From: Micromonospora sp. C95
GTDB lineage: Bacteria > Actinomycetota > Actinomycetes > Mycobacteriales > Micromonosporaceae
Reading direction: 5' to 3'
Length of the DNA stretch: 64,000 nt
Assembly (NCBI RefSeq): GCF_018070465.1
Contig: NZ_JAGPXT010000022.1
Location: 1 to 64,000 of the forward strand
The notes beneath the pieces are model-generated. The model did no database searches, was not told the DNA's origin, and was given only the letters and a program-made list of their open reading frames with translations. A program made the position numbers and the translations under genes. This document shows positions 16,042 to 24,126 of this stretch, piece by piece (positions within the stretch are counted from its first letter, which is position 1; each line of letters starts with the position of its first letter).

Positions 16042-17177
16042 CGGGCGGCCTCCGGTGCCCGGCCGGTGACGTCGTCGACGGCGTGCACGGTGCTGTCGCC
16101 GCCACCACCGGCGGCGGCCAGCAGCGAGGCGTGGGTCGGTGCCAGCGGCACGTGCGCCGGCCGCAGCGACTCGAACTCCTTGCGCAGCACCGGCACCACC
16201 TCCTCGCCGAGCAGATCGAGCTGCTCCAGGACGGTCTTCAACGGCAGCCCGGCGTGGTCGACGAGGAACAGCTGCCGCTGGTAGTCACCCACGTAGTCGC
16301 GGAAGCCGAGCGTACGGTCGATGACCTGCTGCGGGCTGCCCACGGTCAGCGGGGTCTGGGCGGTGAACTCCTCAAGCGAGGGGCCGTGACCGTAGACCGG
16401 CGCGTTGTCGAAGTAGGGACGGAACTCACGCACCGCGTCCTGGGAGTTGCGTCGCATGAACACCTGGCCACCCAGGCCCACGATCGCCTGGTCGGCGGAG
16501 CCATGGCCGTAGTGTTCGAAGCGCTGCCGGTACAGGCCGACCATCCGTCGGGTGTGCTCGGCGGGCCAGAAGATGTGGTTGGCGAAGAAGCCGTCGCCGT
16601 AGTACGCGGCCTGCTCGGCGATCTCCGGGCTGCGGATGGAGCCGTGCCACACGAACGGGGGTACGCCGTCGAGCGGGCGCGGCGTCGAGGTGAACGACTG
16701 CAACGGGGTGCGGAACTTGCCCTTCCAGTCGACCACGTCCTCGCGCCACAACCGGCGCAGCAGGTCGTAGTTCTCGATCGCGAGGGGGATGCCGTTGCGG
16801 ATGTCCTGGCCGAACCACGGGTAGACCGGCCCGGTGTTGCCCCGGCCCATCATCAGGTCGACCCGACCGTCGGCGAGGTGTTGCAGCATCGCGTAGTCCT
16901 CGGCGATCTTCACCGGGTCGTTGGTGGTGATCAGCGTGGTCGCGGTGGACAGCAGCAGCCGCTCGGTGCGGGCGGCGATCCAGCCCAGCATGGTGGTCGG
17001 CGACGAGGGCACGAACGGCGGGTTGTGGTGCTCGCCGGTGGCGAAGACGTCGAGGCCGACCTCCTCGGCCTTCAGCGCGATGGTCACCATCGCCTTGATC
17101 CGTTCGGCCTCGGTGGGCTCCCGGCCGTTCGTCGGGTCGACCGTGACGTCGCCGACGGTGAAGACTCCGAACTGCAT
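16038..17177 (-). CDS. luciferase-like flavin monooxygenase (CE1758-like)
   Basis: 379 aa bacterial-luciferase-like TIM barrel enzyme using FMNH2 and O2. It contains the LLM N-terminal strand and helix (LKAEEVGLDVFATGEHHNPPF), VDLMMGRGNTGPVYPWFG and a conserved central segment. Length and motifs match the CE1758 subfamily usually paired with a CE1759 reductase. The last ~35 residues (AAAGGGGDST...) are an unstructured tail. Stop codon overlaps the reductase start. Substrate unknown. Transcription probably starts from the promoter overlapping the palindrome at 17232-17251. Confidence 0.88.
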   Translation of the reverse strand: MQFGVFTVGDVTVDPTNGREPTEAERIKAMVTIALKAEEVGLDVFATGEHHNPPFVPSSPTTMLGWIAARTERLLLSTATTLITTNDPVKIAEDYAMLQHLADGRVDLMMGRGNTGPVYPWFGQDIRNGIPLAIENYDLLRRLWREDVVDWKGKFRTPLQSFTSTPRPLDGVPPFVWHGSIRSPEIAEQAAYYGDGFFANHIFWPAEHTRRMVGLYRQRFEHYGHGSADQAIVGLGGQVFMRRNSQDAVREFRPYFDNAPVYGHGPSLEEFTAQTPLTVGSPQQVIDRTLGFRDYVGDYQRQLFLVDHAGLPLKTVLEQLDLLGEEVVPVLRKEFESLRPAHVPLAPTHASLLAAAGGGGDSTVHAVDDVTGRAPEAAR

Positions 17178-17231
17178 GACCGCTCCCTCGTGTCGTCCGA
17201 CCGGGCGGTGGTGCCCGACGCCCCCGACAAC

Positions 17232-17251
17232 ATATTTGACGAGTCAACTAT
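17232..17251. promoter_or_regulatory. MarR-type operator/promoter for the monooxygenase pair
   Basis: ATATTTGAC (17232-17240) and GTCAACTAT (17243-17251) form a 9-bp inverted repeat with one mismatch and a 2-bp centre, an A/T-rich island in GC-rich DNA. The TTGAC/GTCAA core is typical of MarR-family operators. A minus-strand -10-like TATGTT (17234-17229) overlaps its left end, so a bound repressor would block the promoter. No MarR gene lies nearby. Confidence 0.5.
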
Positions 17252-17343
17252 TCCGCGAGCCCGCCTCGCACCAGTGTCCCCCGTCACGCCGATCCCATCC
17301 CGGCCGCGACCGGCAACGTCGCCGACGGGACCGGACAACAGGG

Positions 17344-17997
17344 TCAGGTTCGGCGGCGCGGCGCGTGCCGCCGGTACGGACTGACGGTCGGGTCGCCGGT
17401 GATCCAGAACCGCCAGGCAACGTCGTGCGCGGCGGCCACGCCGACGCGCGGGCCGGCCGAGACGGCCGACGGCACGACCGGGCGGGTCGGTGGCGTCAGC
17501 AGCAACGGCCCGGTCCCGTCGAGCATGCAGGTGCCGTTGGCCGAGGCGTCGACGCCGAGCGCGACCACCAGCCGGGCCGGCCCCCGGGCCAGGTCCCGGT
17601 CGGCCACCTCGCCACGCCGCTTGCGGGCCAGGTCCATACCGTCGACCACCTCACCGGCGCGCAGCAGGACCGCCGCCGCCTCCCCCTCCTCACCGCAGAC
17701 GACGTTGAGGCACCAGTGCATGCCGAAGACGAAGTAGGTGTACGCGTGCCCCGCCGGCCCGAACATCACCGTCGTGCGGGGCGTCGGCCCGCGATGCGCG
17801 TGCGAGGCGGGATCCGCACCGGTGCCGGCGTACGCCTCGACCTCGGTCAGCCTGACCCGTACCCCGTTGGCCGACAGCTCCCAGCCCAGCAGGCCCCGCG
17901 CCGTCCGCGCGACGTCGGCGGCCGGGGCGCTCAGCCAGGGGTGGTGCACGCCTCCAGGTAACCCGGCCGGGACCCAACCGGCAAGCCGCGCTCGCAC
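17344..17997 (-). CDS. 3-methyladenine DNA glycosylase (AAG/MPG family)
   Basis: Up to 217 aa monofunctional base-excision enzyme removing alkylated purines. Family motifs: ARTARGLLGWEL, VRLTEVEAYAGTGADPASHAHRGPTPRTTVMFGPAGHAYTYFVFGMHWCLNVVC (catalytic Glu in TEVEAY, DNA-intercalating Tyr/His region, FGPAGHAYVY-type motif) and ARGPARLVVALGV. The start is uncertain: GTG 17997 gives 217 aa; GTG 17949 gives 201 aa but has the SD too close. Monocistronic on the minus strand upstream of the monooxygenase pair. Confidence 0.92.
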   Translation of the reverse strand: MRARLAGWVPAGLPGGVHHPWLSAPAADVARTARGLLGWELSANGVRVRLTEVEAYAGTGADPASHAHRGPTPRTTVMFGPAGHAYTYFVFGMHWCLNVVCGEEGEAAAVLLRAGEVVDGMDLARKRRGEVADRDLARGPARLVVALGVDASANGTCMLDGTGPLLLTPPTRPVVPSAVSAGPRVGVAAAHDVAWRFWITGDPTVSPYRRHAPRRRT

Positions 17998-18048
17998 GCT
18001 GGTCCGACCGGGCCACGCCCGCCGACATGCGGCAGCGGAACGCGAAGA

Positions 18049-18741
18049 TCACGCAGAGGATCGAGGTGCGACGAGATCGTTCTCGTAGGCGGCGATGACG
18101 AGCTGGGCTCGATCACGGGCGTCGAGCTTGGCGAGCAGGTTGCCGACGTGCGTCTTGACGGTCTTGACCGAGATGGTGAGTGTCCGGGCGATCTCGTCGT
18201 TGGACAGGCCGCGGGCCACGAGAGACAGCACCTCGGTCTCGCGGCCGGTCAGCCTGTCGATCTTACGGACCTCGCGCGGGCCGGGCCGGTCGAGGTAGTG
18301 CGCGACGAAGCGGGTGAGAATGCTGGGCGCGAAGAGAGACTCGCCCGCGTGGGTCCGTCGGATCGCGTCGACGAGTTGGTCCGGGTGGGCGTCCTTGAGC
18401 AGGAAGCCGTGCGCCCCGGCGCGCAGCGCGGCAGCCACGTACTCGTCGAGGGCGAACATGCTGAGCACGAGAACCCTGGTACCGCTCAGGTCGGGGGCGG
18501 CGGCGATGCGTCCGGTCGCGTCGATGCCGTCGCCGTCGGGCATCCGAATGTCCATCAGGACGACGTCGGGGCGGCGTGCACGGGTGAGCGACACGGCCTC
18601 GTGTCCGGTGGCGGCCTGACCGACGACGGTGAGGCCCGGGGTGCCGTCGATGAGCAGGGCGAGGCTGTGCCGCAGGAGCGGCTGGTCGTCCGCGACGAGC
18701 ACCCGGATGCTTGTGGGTGGGCCTCCCGAGTCAGTTGTCAT
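18049..18741 (-). CDS. NarL/FixJ-type response regulator
   Basis: 230 aa. Receiver domain (~12-130): VLVADDQPLLRHSL with the acidic pocket, phospho-acceptor Asp in PDVVLMDIRMPDGDG, and KDAHPDQL carrying the conserved Lys. LuxR-type helix-turn-helix at the C terminus (LTGRETEVLSLVARGLSNDEIARTLTISVKTVKTHVGNLLAKL). ATG 18741 overlaps the kinase stop (ATGA), giving a kinase-regulator operon. The divergent ABC exporter is the likely target (inference). A longer ORF upstream of 18741 is only an antisense-type extension through the kinase gene. Confidence 0.94.
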   Translation of the reverse strand: MTTDSGGPPTSIRVLVADDQPLLRHSLALLIDGTPGLTVVGQAATGHEAVSLTRARRPDVVLMDIRMPDGDGIDATGRIAAAPDLSGTRVLVLSMFALDEYVAAALRAGAHGFLLKDAHPDQLVDAIRRTHAGESLFAPSILTRFVAHYLDRPGPREVRKIDRLTGRETEVLSLVARGLSNDEIARTLTISVKTVKTHVGNLLAKLDARDRAQLVIAAYENDLVAPRSSA

Positions 18742-19598
18742 CCGGACCGCCGGGCCGGCAGGCGCGCCGTGAGCTGGAAGCCCGGCCCGGCCGGGCCGGC
18801 GCGCAAGGCACCATCGAGCATGCTCACCCGCTCGCGCAGACCATCCAGGCCGTGGCCGGCCCCCGGGCGGGGTCGCCAGCCCGGGCTGGGACCGGTGTCC
18901 CGTACCTCCACCACGATCGCGTCGCCGTCGCGATCCACGGTGACGTGCACGCAGGTCGGCCCGGCGTGCCGGGCCGTGTTGCTCAGGCCCTCGCGGACGA
19001 TCGCGCACACGGCGAGCTGCACGCCGGGTGGCACCTCACCGACCTTCCGCACCTCGACAGTGGCGGCGGTCCCGGCGGCGGTCGTGGACCGCACGATCTC
19101 CGGTAGGGCGTCGAGTGTGTCGGGCGGTCGTAAGGGAGCGGGCTCGGCGCCAGGTGCGCGGAGCACGTCGAGCATCCGCCGCAGTTCGGCCGTGGTCTCC
19201 CGACCGACCTGTTCGATGTCGGACAGGGCGGCCGCCCGTTCGGCCTCACCGGCTGACCCGGTCACCCGAGCGGCCGTGGCGGCACGCACGGTGACCAGGC
19301 CCAGGCCGTGCGAGACGAGATCGTGAAGCTCACGGGCGATGCGCAACCGTTCCGCCGCCGCGGCCCGCTCAGCCGCCCATGCGGTCAGCCGGTCCTCGTA
19401 CACCCGCCGTTGCTGACGAGCGCCGATCACCGCCCAGAGCAACGCTGCGACGGCGGTCGTGGTGATCAGCGTCAGCACAAGCGTCCCGGCCGGCCCGACG
19501 GTGCCCGCCGTCATCAGGCAGAGCAGCAGAGCCACCGGCACCGAGACGGCGACGACGGACAGCCAGGGCCGCCATGTCGGTCGCCCGTCAGGTGCCAT
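18738..19598 (-). CDS. sensor histidine kinase (HisKA_3)
   Basis: 286 aa. Two hydrophobic helices at ~12-30 and ~37-58 with almost no extracytoplasmic loop, a layout seen in intramembrane-sensing kinases. HisKA_3 motif RIARELHDLVSHGLGLVTV carries the phospho-accepting His, followed by a HATPase_c domain (VREGLSNTARHAG N-box; VEVRDTGPSPGWRPRPGAGHGLDGLRERV G-boxes). ATG 19598. Divergent from the ABC genes across a 124-bp gap that probably holds both promoters. Confidence 0.93.
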   Translation of the reverse strand: MAPDGRPTWRPWLSVVAVSVPVALLLCLMTAGTVGPAGTLVLTLITTTAVAALLWAVIGARQQRRVYEDRLTAWAAERAAAAERLRIARELHDLVSHGLGLVTVRAATAARVTGSAGEAERAAALSDIEQVGRETTAELRRMLDVLRAPGAEPAPLRPPDTLDALPEIVRSTTAAGTAATVEVRKVGEVPPGVQLAVCAIVREGLSNTARHAGPTCVHVTVDRDGDAIVVEVRDTGPSPGWRPRPGAGHGLDGLRERVSMLDGALRAGPAGPGFQLTARLPARRSG

Positions 19599-19722
19599 CT
19601 CGCGAGTCTAGGAACCCGGACCGTGACCTGACATCGGACCTGGGTCGGAGCGACCTGGGGTGGGCGGGCTGGCGGAAGTCCCGGCTCTGGTCCGATGACG
19701 CGGACCGGCACGCTGAGCTGAC

Positions 19723-20442
19723 ATGGTGCTCATGCTGTCAGTCGAGCGTCTGGTCAAGCGGCGCGGCTCCCGCGAGATCCTCACCGATGTCACCTTCCGG
19801 GCCGCACCGGGCCGGGTGACAGGTCTGCTGGGGCCGAACGGTGCGGGCAAGTCATCCACCCTGCGCATCCTGTTGGGCCTGGACCGGGCGGATGCCGGCA
19901 CGGCCCTGGTCGACGGCCAACCGTACCGGCGCCTGCGCCAGCCGTTACGGACCGTCGGGTCGATGCTGGAGGGCTCCGGCGCACACCGCTCCCGTACCGC
20001 GCGCAACCACCTCACCTGGATGGCGCGCAGCAACGGCATCCCGATCCGACGGGTGGCCGAGGTGCTCGATCAGGTCGGGCTCGGTGCCGCCGGAGGAACC
20101 AGGGTCGGCCGGTTCTCGCTCGGCATGTGCCAGCGGCTCGGGCTGGCCGCCGCGCTGCTCGGCGAACCCCGTGCACTCGTGCTCGACGAGCCGGTGAACG
20201 GGCTCGATCCGGAGGGCATCCGCTGGATCCGCGGTCTGCTGCGCGGGCACGCGGACGCCGGTGGCACCGTGCTGCTCTCCAGCCACCTGATGAGGGAGGT
20301 GGACGAGATCGCCGACGACCTGGTCGTCGTCGCCCACGGCCGGGTCGTCGCCGCCGGCCCGATCCGCGAGGTCACGGCCGGCTACCCGACCCTGGAGGAT
20401 GCCTTCTTCGCCCTCACCGGGCCGACGGCAGGTGGGCGATGA
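19723..20442 (+). CDS. ABC transporter ATP-binding protein (export type)
   Basis: 239 aa. Walker A GPNGAGKSST (~37-46), signature FSLGMCQRLGLA (C-loop, first position F-S-L-G), Walker B ALVLDEPVNGLDPEG, H-loop SSHLMREV. This is the CcmA/NatA-like exporter class that includes antibiotic and bacteriocin-resistance ATPases. ATG 19723 is used; ATG 19732 (LSVERLV) is an alternative. The stop overlaps the first permease gene (ATGA). The neighbouring two-component system suggests stress- or drug-responsive expression. Confidence 0.93.
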   Translation: MVLMLSVERLVKRRGSREILTDVTFRAAPGRVTGLLGPNGAGKSSTLRILLGLDRADAGTALVDGQPYRRLRQPLRTVGSMLEGSGAHRSRTARNHLTWMARSNGIPIRRVAEVLDQVGLGAAGGTRVGRFSLGMCQRLGLAAALLGEPRALVLDEPVNGLDPEGIRWIRGLLRGHADAGGTVLLSSHLMREVDEIADDLVVVAHGRVVAAGPIREVTAGYPTLEDAFFALTGPTAGGR

Positions 20443-21224
20443 CCTTCTTCGACACGGTCGCCGCCGAGATTCGAAAGACGGCGACGCTGCCGGCGGCCAT
20501 TGTCGCGCTGGCCGTCACGGTGCTCGGTCCGGTCGCGATCACTCTGATCAACGCCGTCGGTGTCCGCGCCGCGCTGCGCAGCGGACGGCCCGAGTTGACG
20601 GCCTACACCTCGCCTGTCGAGGCGGTCTTCTCCGCGGTGCCGATCGGCACGGTCGGCGCGGTGGTCCTCGGCGTCGTCGCCGTTGGCGGCGAGTACACCA
20701 CGAACAGTGCCCGGATCGGCGGCGGTCGGCAGATCACCACGACCCTCACCGCCACCCCCGACCGCCTCGGCGTGCTGGCCGCCAAGGCCGTCACCGTCGT
20801 CCTGCTGGTCGCCGTCGCGGCTCTGGTGGTGATTCCCGCCTCGTTGGCGCTGGCGGGCGGGATAGTCGGCACCGACGCTCCGCCGGCCCCGGAAGGGGTG
20901 CTCTCCCGCTCTGTCGGTGCCGGGATCTACTGGCTGCTCACGGCGCTGATCGCCCTCGCGGTAACGGTCTTCACCCGCAACGGGATCGTCCCGATCATCG
21001 TGCTCGTGGTGAACAGCGCGCTCGTCTCGGTCTCCGTGCTGCTGTCGCACCTCACCCCGCTCGCGAGGTTCCTGCCGGATCTCGCGGGCATGAGCATGTT
21101 CGCCGGTGACCTGCTGGCGTTCGACGACGCGCTCGCCCCGGTCACGGGCGGCCTGGTCATGGCCACCTGGACGGCTGGGCTACTCGCGCTGGCCAGTGCG
21201 GTTTTCCTGCGGCGGGACGCGTGA
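20439..21224 (+). CDS. ABC transporter permease (ABC-2 type)
   Basis: 261 aa with about six hydrophobic helices (e.g. ~18-40, ~72-90, ~112-140, ~160-185, ~190-210, ~232-255) and the cytoplasmic N terminus FFDTVAAEIRKTATLPA typical of ABC-2/NatB-like permeases. GGEYTTNSARI and TATPDRLGVLAAKAV are the conserved post-helix-2 stretch of this family (GEyrtgti..t....P.R...l.aK). ATG start in the ATGA overlap with the ATPase; stop overlaps the second permease start (GTGA). It forms a heterodimeric transmembrane pair with the next gene (inference). Confidence 0.88.
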   Translation: MTFFDTVAAEIRKTATLPAAIVALAVTVLGPVAITLINAVGVRAALRSGRPELTAYTSPVEAVFSAVPIGTVGAVVLGVVAVGGEYTTNSARIGGGRQITTTLTATPDRLGVLAAKAVTVVLLVAVAALVVIPASLALAGGIVGTDAPPAPEGVLSRSVGAGIYWLLTALIALAVTVFTRNGIVPIIVLVVNSALVSVSVLLSHLTPLARFLPDLAGMSMFAGDLLAFDDALAPVTGGLVMATWTAGLLALASAVFLRRDA

Positions 21225-21943
21225 TCCGCTCCTACGCCGGCGCCACCGCCGCGGAGTTGACCAAGCTGTTCGGCCTGCCGGCGGTGCTGGCCGCGGTCTT
21301 CGGCACGATCGGCGCAGCCGTCGCCGTCACCGGGGCGTTGGCAGCCTCGCCGGTCGGGGCGAACGAGCCGGTCGCAGTCGTCCTCCAGGCGGTGCCGTAC
21401 CTCCAGGCCGGCACCATCTCGCTCGGCGTCCTCGCGGTCGGGACCGAGTACGCCGATGGGCAGCTCCACACCACCCTGCGGTGCGTGCCGGACCGCCTGG
21501 CCGTACCGGCTGCCAAGACCCTCGCCTACCTGGCCTGGGCTGCCGTAACCGCCGTCGCGGCGCTCGCCGTCGGGCTGCTCACGGCCCGAATCGCGCTGGC
21601 CACGCGGGACGTCCCGGTGGTCACCGACGGTTTCCCGTGGAAAGTCGTCGGCGCGGCGGCCTACCTCGCGCTCATCGGGTTGCTCGGGCTGGCTCTGGCC
21701 GCGCTCCTGCGGGCCGTCGTTTCCGCTCTCGTCGTCACGCTCAGCCTGGTTCTGGTCGCCTCGCCGGTGCTGGACGCCGTCACCCCGCACGCTCGTTACC
21801 TGCCGGACCGGGCTGGTGGCCTGCTCTACCTTCCCGACCCGGCACGGATCCTGACGCCCGCCACCGGCCTGCTCGTTCTGCTCGGTTGGGTCGTCGTCAT
21901 CGGGAGTGGGGCGGTGGCTGCCTTCCGACGCCGGGACGCCTGA
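21221..21943 (+). CDS. ABC transporter permease (second subunit)
   Basis: 240 aa, six hydrophobic helices. It shares the layout of the first permease: SYAGATAAELTKLFGLPAVLAA, then GTEYADGQLHTTLRCVPDRLAVPAAKTL, the same conserved motif. GTG 21221 overlaps the previous stop. Probably a paralogue arisen by duplication, forming the transmembrane dimer. The operon ends at the inverted repeat at 22001-22066. Confidence 0.87.
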   Translation: MIRSYAGATAAELTKLFGLPAVLAAVFGTIGAAVAVTGALAASPVGANEPVAVVLQAVPYLQAGTISLGVLAVGTEYADGQLHTTLRCVPDRLAVPAAKTLAYLAWAAVTAVAALAVGLLTARIALATRDVPVVTDGFPWKVVGAAAYLALIGLLGLALAALLRAVVSALVVTLSLVLVASPVLDAVTPHARYLPDRAGGLLYLPDPARILTPATGLLVLLGWVVVIGSGAVAAFRRRDA

Positions 21944-22000
21944 GCCCGCCGCGTCTCATCCTCACCTGGTGGGTGGAGAGGCACCCGAACCGGGCGCGTC

Positions 22001-22066
22001 GAGGCGGCAGTTTCGGGGAAACTGTCGCCTCAGCACGCCTGGAGGCGACAGTTTCCCCGAAACTGC
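22001..22066. repeat. perfect 25-bp inverted repeat with alternative nested hairpins
   Basis: Arms 22007-22031 and 22042-22066 are exact reverse complements (25/25) around the 10-nt loop AGCACGCCTG. Each arm is itself palindromic (CAGTTTC-GGG-GAAACTG), and 22001-22031 alone forms a 14-bp stem (one G-T pair) with a GGG loop, so two mutually exclusive folds exist. It lies between the convergent ABC permease and argH, where it would act as a bidirectional terminator. Confidence 0.8.
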
Positions 22067-22091
22067 ACGAGAAACCGGGAAGGGGTACGGG

Positions 22092-23546
22092 TCAGCGGGG
22101 GACAACCTGCTCGGCGGACCAGTGGCGCCAGGTGGTCAAGTGGTCGGCGGCGGTGGCCAGTTGGTCGGCGACCGGGCCGGGGCCGGTGGAGCCGGGGGTG
22201 ATCCGGGCGGCCAGCGCCGAGCGGACCGAGAGGACGTCGCGGACGCTCGGGTCGAGGTGTTCGCTGACGGTGGCCAGGTCGGCGTCGGAGACCTCGTCGA
22301 GGGCGCAGTCCCGGGCCGCGCAGAGCGCCACCAGCTTGCCGGTGATCTCGTGCGCGTCGCGGAACGGCACACCCTTGCGGACCAGCCAGTCGGCCACCTC
22401 GGTGGCCAGGGAGAAGCCCACCGGCGCGGCGGCGACCAGGCGGTCGACGCGTACCGTCATCGTGGAGATCATCCCGGCGAGCGCCGGCAGCAGCAGTTCC
22501 AGGGTGTCGACCGCGTCGAAGGCCGGCTCCTTGTCCTCCTGCATGTCCCGGTCGTACGTCATCGGCAGGCCCTTGAGCATGGTCAGCACCGCGACCAGCC
22601 CGCCGACCAACCGGCCGGACTTGCCCCGGGCCAGCTCGGCGACGTCCGCGTTCTTCTTCTGCGGCATGATCGACGAGCCGGTGGCGAAGGCGTCGTCCAA
22701 CTCGACCCAGCCGAACTCCTGCGACGTCCAGAGCACCACCTCCTCACCGAGCCGGGACAGGTGCACCCCGATCATCGCGGTGACGAAGAGGAACTCGGCG
22801 ACGAAGTCCCGGTCGGCGACCGCGTCCATCGAGTTGGCGAAGGACGTGCGGAACCCCAGCTCCTTCGAGACCGCCACCGGATCCAGCGGCAGCCCCGAAC
22901 CGGCGAGCGCCCCCGCGCCGAGCGGACTGACCGCGGCCCGGTGGTCCCAGTCGCGCAGCCGCTCCAGGTCCCGCAGCAGCGGCTGCACGTGGGCGAGCAG
23001 CCAGTGGCCGAAGGTGACCGGTTGGGCGTGCTGCAGATGCGTCATGCCGGGCGCGGCGGTGTCCACGTGCCGCCCGGCCTGCTCGACCAGCGCCTCGGCC
23101 AGCTCCACCAGCCGCGCCGCCACACCCCGGGCGTGGTCGCGCAGATAGAGCCGCAGGTCGGTGGCGACCTGGTCGTTGCGGGACCGGCCGGCGCGCAGCT
23201 TGCCGCCGAGACTGCCGAGCCGTTCCAGCAGGCCACGCTCCAGGGCGGTGTGCACGTCCTCGTCGTCGACGGTGGGACGGAACGAGCCCGAGGCGCAGGC
23301 CGCCTCCAGGTCGTCGAGGGCGGCGAGGATGCGGCCCAGTTCCTCCGGGTCGAGCAGGCCGGCACCGGCCAGCACCCGGGCGTGCGCCCGGGAACCAGCG
23401 ATGTCGTACGGGGCCAGTCGCCAGTCGAACTGCACGCTCACCGACAGGCGGGCCAGGGCCTCCGACGGGCCACCGGCGAACCGGCCTCCCCACAGGCTCG
23501 TCCGGTTGGCGGCTGCGCTGTTCTCGGTCAGGCTCTTGTCGTCCAC
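22092..23546 (-). CDS. argH: argininosuccinate lyase
   Basis: 484 aa cytosolic fumarase/aspartase-superfamily enzyme, last step of arginine biosynthesis (argininosuccinate to arginine + fumarate). The superfamily signature GSSIMPQKKNAD is present with its catalytic Ser; others are TSLWGGRFAGGPSEALARLS (conserved N terminus), GRSRNDQVATDLRLY and THLQHAQPVTFGHWLLA. GTG 23546 is the chosen start; other GTGs upstream would add residues without homology. It follows argR by 67 bp as the last gene of the arg operon. argG, normally just upstream in actinobacteria, is absent from this window. Confidence 0.95.
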   Translation of the reverse strand: MDDKSLTENSAAANRTSLWGGRFAGGPSEALARLSVSVQFDWRLAPYDIAGSRAHARVLAGAGLLDPEELGRILAALDDLEAACASGSFRPTVDDEDVHTALERGLLERLGSLGGKLRAGRSRNDQVATDLRLYLRDHARGVAARLVELAEALVEQAGRHVDTAAPGMTHLQHAQPVTFGHWLLAHVQPLLRDLERLRDWDHRAAVSPLGAGALAGSGLPLDPVAVSKELGFRTSFANSMDAVADRDFVAEFLFVTAMIGVHLSRLGEEVVLWTSQEFGWVELDDAFATGSSIMPQKKNADVAELARGKSGRLVGGLVAVLTMLKGLPMTYDRDMQEDKEPAFDAVDTLELLLPALAGMISTMTVRVDRLVAAAPVGFSLATEVADWLVRKGVPFRDAHEITGKLVALCAARDCALDEVSDADLATVSEHLDPSVRDVLSVRSALAARITPGSTGPGPVADQLATAADHLTTWRHWSAEQVVPR

Positions 23547-23613
23547 CCGGTCAATTGTGGTCCCCACGATCAGCCGTCCCCCAACCGGGCACCCGCGTCC
23601 GGCACAACCTCGG

Positions 23614-24126
23614 TCATGGCGTACTCCCTTCGACACTGTCGTCCCGGCGGGCCCAGCCGGCGAGCCGTTCGCCGAGCGCGGCGCCACCGTCGGCGGCGCG
23701 CGCCACGACGAAAATGGTGTCGTCGCCGGCGATGGTGCCGACGACCTCCGACAGGCCCGCCCGATCCAACGCGCTGGCCAGGTAGTGTGCGGCCCCCGGC
23801 GGGGTACGCAGCACCGCGATGTTGCCGCTGGAGTCGACCTCGTTGAGCAGCTCACGCAGCAGCCGCACCAGGCGGGCCGGTGCCGCCTCGGCGTCGCGCA
23901 GCGGGCGGTGGCCGTCCTCGGGAATCACGTAGACGGCGCGGCCGTCGCCGCCCCGCGCGGTGACCGCACCGAGTTCCTTGAGATCCCGCGAGAGGGTGGC
24001 CTGGGTGACCTGGATGCCCTCCGCGCCGAGCAACTCGGCCAGCTCGGTCTGCGAGCGGACCGCCCGGTCGCGGATCAGCTCGACGATGCGGGCATGCCGG
24101 GCGCCCCGGGTCAGCGGTGCGGTCAT
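23614..24126 (-). CDS. argR: arginine repressor
   Basis: 170 aa. N-terminal winged helix (~10-75, HARIVELIRDRAVRSQTELAELL...VTQATLSRDLKELGAV) with the SQxTLSRDL recognition motif, and a C-terminal hexamerisation/arginine-binding domain with GTIAGDDTIFVVAR (the DD pair contacts arginine). It controls the arg operon in response to arginine, probably through the A/T-rich region upstream of argC. ATG 24126 overlaps the argF stop (ATGA), so repressor and enzymes are made from one message, implying autoregulation. Confidence 0.95.
   Translation of the reverse strand: MTAPLTRGARHARIVELIRDRAVRSQTELAELLGAEGIQVTQATLSRDLKELGAVTARGGDGRAVYVIPEDGHRPLRDAEAAPARLVRLLRELLNEVDSSGNIAVLRTPPGAAHYLASALDRAGLSEVVGTIAGDDTIFVVARAADGGAALGERLAGWARRDDSVEGSTP

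Noticed and set aside
16083..17384. 433-aa ORF opposite the luciferase-like gene
   Set aside because: Shadow frame; no recognisable domain.
18741..19008. N-terminal extension of the response regulator
   Set aside because: The ORF is open to 19008, but that part is the kinase gene read in another frame; ATG 18741 starts the receiver domain with an ATGA overlap.
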